From NCBI GenBank assembly GCA_021839095.1, contig JAKCBU010000019.1:1-11423 (forward strand): a stretch of 11,423 nt of DNA. Reading direction: 5' to 3'. The first letter of the stretch is position 1, and each line of letters opens with the position of its first letter. Source of the DNA: Pseudomonadota bacterium. GTDB taxonomy: Bacteria; Pseudomonadota; Gammaproteobacteria; Acidithiobacillales; Acidithiobacillaceae. The position numbers and the translations under genes are program-made. Below, piece by piece: positions 8,685 through 11,423 of this stretch. The notes below the pieces were generated by a model, which worked only from the letters and a program-made list of their open reading frames with translations, was not told where the DNA came from and made no database searches.

Positions 8685-10013
8685 TCACAAGATATAGCGT
8701 GACAAGTCTTCATCCTGTGCCAGATCGTTCAGGCGGCTATCCACGTAAGCGGCGTTGATTTCCAGGGTGATGTCGCTGTGGTCCGGCGCGGTGAAGGCGA
8801 TTTCCTCCAGTAGCCGTTCCATGACGGTATGCAGGCGCCGCGCCCCGATGTTTTCCACCCGCTCGTTGACCTGCTGGGCAATCTCCGCGATGCGTTGCAC
8901 GCCATCTTGAGTAAAGTGTAATTCCACACCGTCGCTGGCCAGCAAGGCGCTGTATTGCCGGACCAAGGCGTTCTCGGGCTCCCGCAGGATGCGGACCAGA
9001 TCCGCGGCGCTGAGGGCCGCTAGTTCCACGCGAATGGGCAGTCGTCCCTGGAGTTCGGGGATCAGATCTGAAGGCTTGCTGAGGTGGAAGGCGCCGGAGG
9101 CTATGAACAGGATGTGATCGGTTTTCACCACCCCGTAGCGGGTACTTACATTAGAGCCCTCCACCAGTGGTAGCAGATCCCGCTGCACCCCTTCCCGGGA
9201 GACATCCGCACCCTGCTGGCTTCCGGCGCGCACCGCCACTTTGTCGATTTCGTCAATAAAGACGATGCCCCCGGACTGTACGCGATCCAGGGCGACAGCG
9301 CGGACCTCTTCCTCGTTGACCAGTTTGGCCGCTTCCTCATCGGTGAGCAGGCGCTGCGCCTCGGCCACGGTGACGCGGCGGGTGCTGGTTTTGCCGGGGG
9401 TTATGTTCGCAAACATATCGCGTAACTGGTTGGTCATTTCCTCCATGCCGGCAGGTGCCATGATCTCCACCCCCCCTTTGGGGGTGTTCACCTCTATCTC
9501 GATTTCCTGCGCGTCGAGTTTGCCTTCGCGCAACATCTTGCGAAATTTCTGGCGGGTGCCTTCATCCCCGCGGGGCACGGAGCTATCGCGCGGACCGGGA
9601 ATGAGGATGTCGAGGATGCGTTCCTCGGCCAGTTCTTCAGCACGTTGACGCAGCGCGGCCTGACGCTCGCTGCGCACCATCTCCACGGCGGTCTCTGTCA
9701 GGTCGCGGATAATGGATTCCACATCCTTGCCGACATAACCCACTTCCGTGAACTTGGTGGCCTCCACTTTGATGAAGGGCGCGTTAGCCAATTGCGCCAG
9801 ACGCCGCGCGATTTCCGTTTTGCCCACGCCCGTCGGCCCGATCATCAGGATGTTTTTAGGCGTGATTTCCTGATGCAAGGGCGGTGGCACCTGTTCGCGC
9901 CGCCAACGGTTGCGCAGGGCGATGGCCACGGCGCGCTTGGCCTCGGACTGACCGATGATGTATTTGTCCAGTTCCTGGACGATCTCGCGGGGAGTCATTT
10001 CGGACATGCTCAT
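8685..10013 (-). CDS. hslU: ATP-dependent protease ATPase subunit HslU (ClpY)
   Basis: HslU is the AAA+ hexameric unfoldase that feeds substrates into the HslV peptidase in the cytoplasm. The 442-residue protein (E. coli 443) shows the start [17 protein letters not shown], Walker A GPTGVGKT (59-66) and the pore loop GYVG (92-95). The I domain lies at about 110-240. Walker B IVFIDEID is at 250-257, and the C-domain motif [13 protein letters not shown] at about 395-407. The C-terminus EDLSRYIL carries the tail that inserts between HslV subunits to activate it. ATG 10013 overlaps the hslV stop as ATGA; a second ATG at 10007 aligns with the E. coli start MSEMTPRE and is an equally possible beginning, two residues shorter. 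No good separate ribosome site is seen, so coupling to hslV translation is likely. Confidence 0.97.
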   Translation of the reverse strand: MSMSEMTPREIVQELDKYIIGQSEAKRAVAIALRNRWRREQVPPPLHQEITPKNILMIGPTGVGKTEIARRLAQLANAPFIKVEATKFTEVGYVGKDVESIIRDLTETAVEMVRSERQAALRQRAEELAEERILDILIPGPRDSSVPRGDEGTRQKFRKMLREGKLDAQEIEIEVNTPKGGVEIMAPAGMEEMTNQLRDMFANITPGKTSTRRVTVAEAQRLLTDEEAAKLVNEEEVRAVALDRVQSGGIVFIDEIDKVAVRAGSQQGADVSREGVQRDLLPLVEGSNVSTRYGVVKTDHILFIASGAFHLSKPSDLIPELQGRLPIRVELAALSAADLVRILREPENALVRQYSALLASDGVELHFTQDGVQRIAEIAQQVNERVENIGARRLHTVMERLLEEIAFTAPDHSDITLEINAAYVDSRLNDLAQDEDLSRYIL

Positions 10014-10549
10014 AGTTCTTCAATCGTCTGTTGGTGGTTGGTATAGATGCAGATGTCGCCGGCAATATCGAGAGCACGCTCGGCGACGGCGCGGGCGGGC
10101 AGGTCGCTGTTTTCCAGCAGGGCGCGGGCCGCGGACAGCGCGAAGGGGCCACCGGAGCCAATGGCGATGATGCCGTATTCCGGCTCCAGCACATCGCCTT
10201 GCCCGGTGATGATCAGGCTTTGCTTGTCGTCGGCGACGGCCAGCATGGCTTCCAGACGCCGCAGTACCCGATCCGTGCGCCACTCCTTGGCGAGTTCCAC
10301 GGCCGCCTTGGCCAACTGGCCAGGGTGGGCCTTGAGTTTGGCTTCGAAGCGTTCCAGCAGGGTGAAGGCATCGGCGGTGGCTCCCGCGAAGCCGGTCAGG
10401 ACGCCGGGATCGATGCGTCGCACCTTGCGGGCGTTGCCCTTCATGACCGTATTGCCGAATGTCACCTGACCATCTCCGGCCATGACCACGTTGGCACCCC
10501 GTCGTACGCAAAGGATGGTCGTCCCGTGCAGTTGCGGTGAATCTGTCAT
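10010..10549 (-). CDS. hslV: ATP-dependent protease peptidase subunit HslV (ClpQ)
   Basis: HslV forms the double-hexamer proteolytic chamber of the HslUV protease and uses an N-terminal threonine nucleophile, as in proteasome beta subunits. The 179-residue precursor starts with MTDSPQLHG, followed by TTILCVRRG. By homology Thr10 is the mature catalytic residue, so a nine-residue propeptide must be removed, whereas E. coli HslV needs only Met removal. Other conserved blocks are [49 protein letters not shown] and AIGSGGP, with the C-terminal [17 protein letters not shown], about 7 nt upstream of ATG 10549, can serve as ribosome site. The start overlaps the xerC stop as ATGA and the stop overlaps hslU the same way, implying a tightly coupled xerC-hslV-hslU unit. 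Confidence 0.97.
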   Translation of the reverse strand: MTDSPQLHGTTILCVRRGANVVMAGDGQVTFGNTVMKGNARKVRRIDPGVLTGFAGATADAFTLLERFEAKLKAHPGQLAKAAVELAKEWRTDRVLRRLEAMLAVADDKQSLIITGQGDVLEPEYGIIAIGSGGPFALSAARALLENSDLPARAVAERALDIAGDICIYTNHQQTIEEL

Positions 10550-11423
10550 ATTTTTTCCCCGGAAAGGGTCGAGTCGTGGCCGCTGCGTCGAGACCGCGGG
10601 TGCGCCCGATCATAAACCTGCGCCAGTTGTTGATAATCCATATGGGTATAGATGGCGGTGGTGCCGATACCCGCATGGCCCAGATATTCCTGCACGGCGC
10701 GCAAATCACCGGAAGATTGCAGCAGATGGCTGGCGGCACTGTGGCGCAGGGTATGGGGATGCAGTGCCTGTCCCAGCCGCGCCTTGCCCAGTGTCTGCAC
10801 CCGTATCTGGATGCTGCGCACCGTGAGCCGCTGACCGCGCCGGTTGATAAGGAGCGCTGTTTCCCCATCCGCCGCCACGACCGAACGGGGCACGAGATAG
10901 GCGCGGAGGGCTGTCCAGACGGGTTGACCCACCGGCACCACACGTGCCTTGCGTCCCTTACCCAGTACCCGCAGTGTGCCGTCATGGCGATCCAGATCAT
11001 CCAGGTTGAGTCCCGCCAGTTCACTGACGCGTAGCGCGCTGGAGTACAGCAGTTCCAGGATCAACTGATCGCGCAGGCGGATGAAGCCGTTGGGTGTTTC
11101 GTCTGCGCCGGGTACGGAAACGGGAGACTGCATGAGCATGCGGGCCTGGTCCACCGTCAGCCAGTCCGGCAGGCGTTGCCCCGTCTTGGGCATGGTGAGT
11201 CCCTGCACGGGATCGCGCAGATCGGGTGCTTGCTGTCGCAGATGCCGGTAGAGGGCGCGCAAGGCCGCGAAACGCCGACGCAAACTGCGAATGGCAACCC
11301 CTCGGCTGCGCTCCGCCATGAGGTAAGCGCGCAGGCTGCCGCGCTCTATTTGCGTGATACTCGTCTCGCCGCGTCCTTGTGAAAATCGCGACCAGGCGAG
11401 CAGGTCGCGGCGGTAGGCGTCGA
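10546..11423 (-). CDS. xerC: Tyrosine recombinase XerC, 5' end beyond window
   Basis: XerC with XerD resolves chromosome dimers at the dif site near division. The frame stays open to the right edge. It runs 34 codons before the internal ATG at 11319 and encodes [15 protein letters not shown], a typical XerC N-terminal core-binding segment, so the true start lies outside. At least 291 residues are in the window, against about 300 for the family. Numbered from the internal Met, the catalytic set is complete: Arg97 ([10 protein letters not shown]), Lys121 ([11 protein letters not shown]), His189 and Arg192 ([12 protein letters not shown]), His215 ([15 protein letters not shown]) and the tyrosine nucleophile Tyr224. 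The C-terminal [11 protein letters not shown] resembles XerC more than XerD. Its position upstream of hslV, known in many bacteria, supports this; XerD or a phage integrase are unlikely. Confidence 0.93.
   Translation of the reverse strand, partial: DAYRRDLLAWSRFSQGRGETSITQIERGSLRAYLMAERSRGVAIRSLRRRFAALRALYRHLRQQAPDLRDPVQGLTMPKTGQRLPDWLTVDQARMLMQSPVSVPGADETPNGFIRLRDQLILELLYSSALRVSELAGLNLDDLDRHDGTLRVLGKGRKARVVPVGQPVWTALRAYLVPRSVVAADGETALLINRRGQRLTVRSIQIRVQTLGKARLGQALHPHTLRHSAASHLLQSSGDLRAVQEYLGHAGIGTTAIYTHMDYQQLAQVYDRAHPRSRRSGHDSTLSGEKI

Noticed and set aside
10020..11024. Minus-strand open frame of 334 codons overlapping xerC and hslV in another frame
   Set aside because: XerC and HslV are complete with all catalytic residues in their own frames; this one is Arg-rich low-complexity sequence.

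Overview
The window is compact, GC-rich bacterial chromosome filled almost entirely with housekeeping genes. The gene families, the order mutM ... fdx-coaD-rsmD / ftsY-ftsE-ftsX-rpoH (which I recall from Pseudomonas and other proteobacteria) and protein details such as the RpoH box QRKLFFNLR and the YfhL-type ferredoxin point to a gamma-/beta-like proteobacterium. Overall character suggests an Acidithiobacillus-like organism, but that name is a guess from memory and was not tested. No tRNA, rRNA, CRISPR array, insertion sequence or phage gene was seen, and no gene-free stretch is longer than about 300 bases.

Layout. (1) 1-3506, plus strand: the 3' part of prmC (release-factor glutamine methyltransferase), mutM (8-oxoguanine glycosylase), then a large dynamin-like GTPase, all closely spaced. 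(2) 3490-4857, minus strand: rsmD, coaD and a YfhL-type 2[4Fe-4S] ferredoxin, transcribed in that order. The ferredoxin gene converges on the GTPase gene and overlaps it by 17 bp. (3) 4858-4980: a short divergent intergenic region with a plausible promoter for the next block. (4) 4981-8608, plus strand: ftsY, ftsE and ftsX joined by 4-bp start/stop overlaps, then a 141-bp gap and rpoH (heat-shock sigma factor). A candidate sigma-E-like promoter and an extended -10 element lie in that gap. (5) 8685-11423, minus strand: xerC (5' end outside the window), hslV and hslU, again chained by 4-bp overlaps and convergent with rpoH.

Functionally the window covers translation quality (PrmC, RsmD), oxidative DNA repair (MutM), CoA synthesis (CoaD), electron transfer (ferredoxin), membrane-protein targeting and division (FtsY, FtsE, FtsX), heat-shock control and proteolysis (RpoH, HslUV) and chromosome dimer resolution (XerC). 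The one gene of uncertain function is the dynamin-like GTPase, whose G domain carries a cysteine-containing insertion. I see no convincing undescribed multi-gene system; the GTPase is the best candidate for follow-up.
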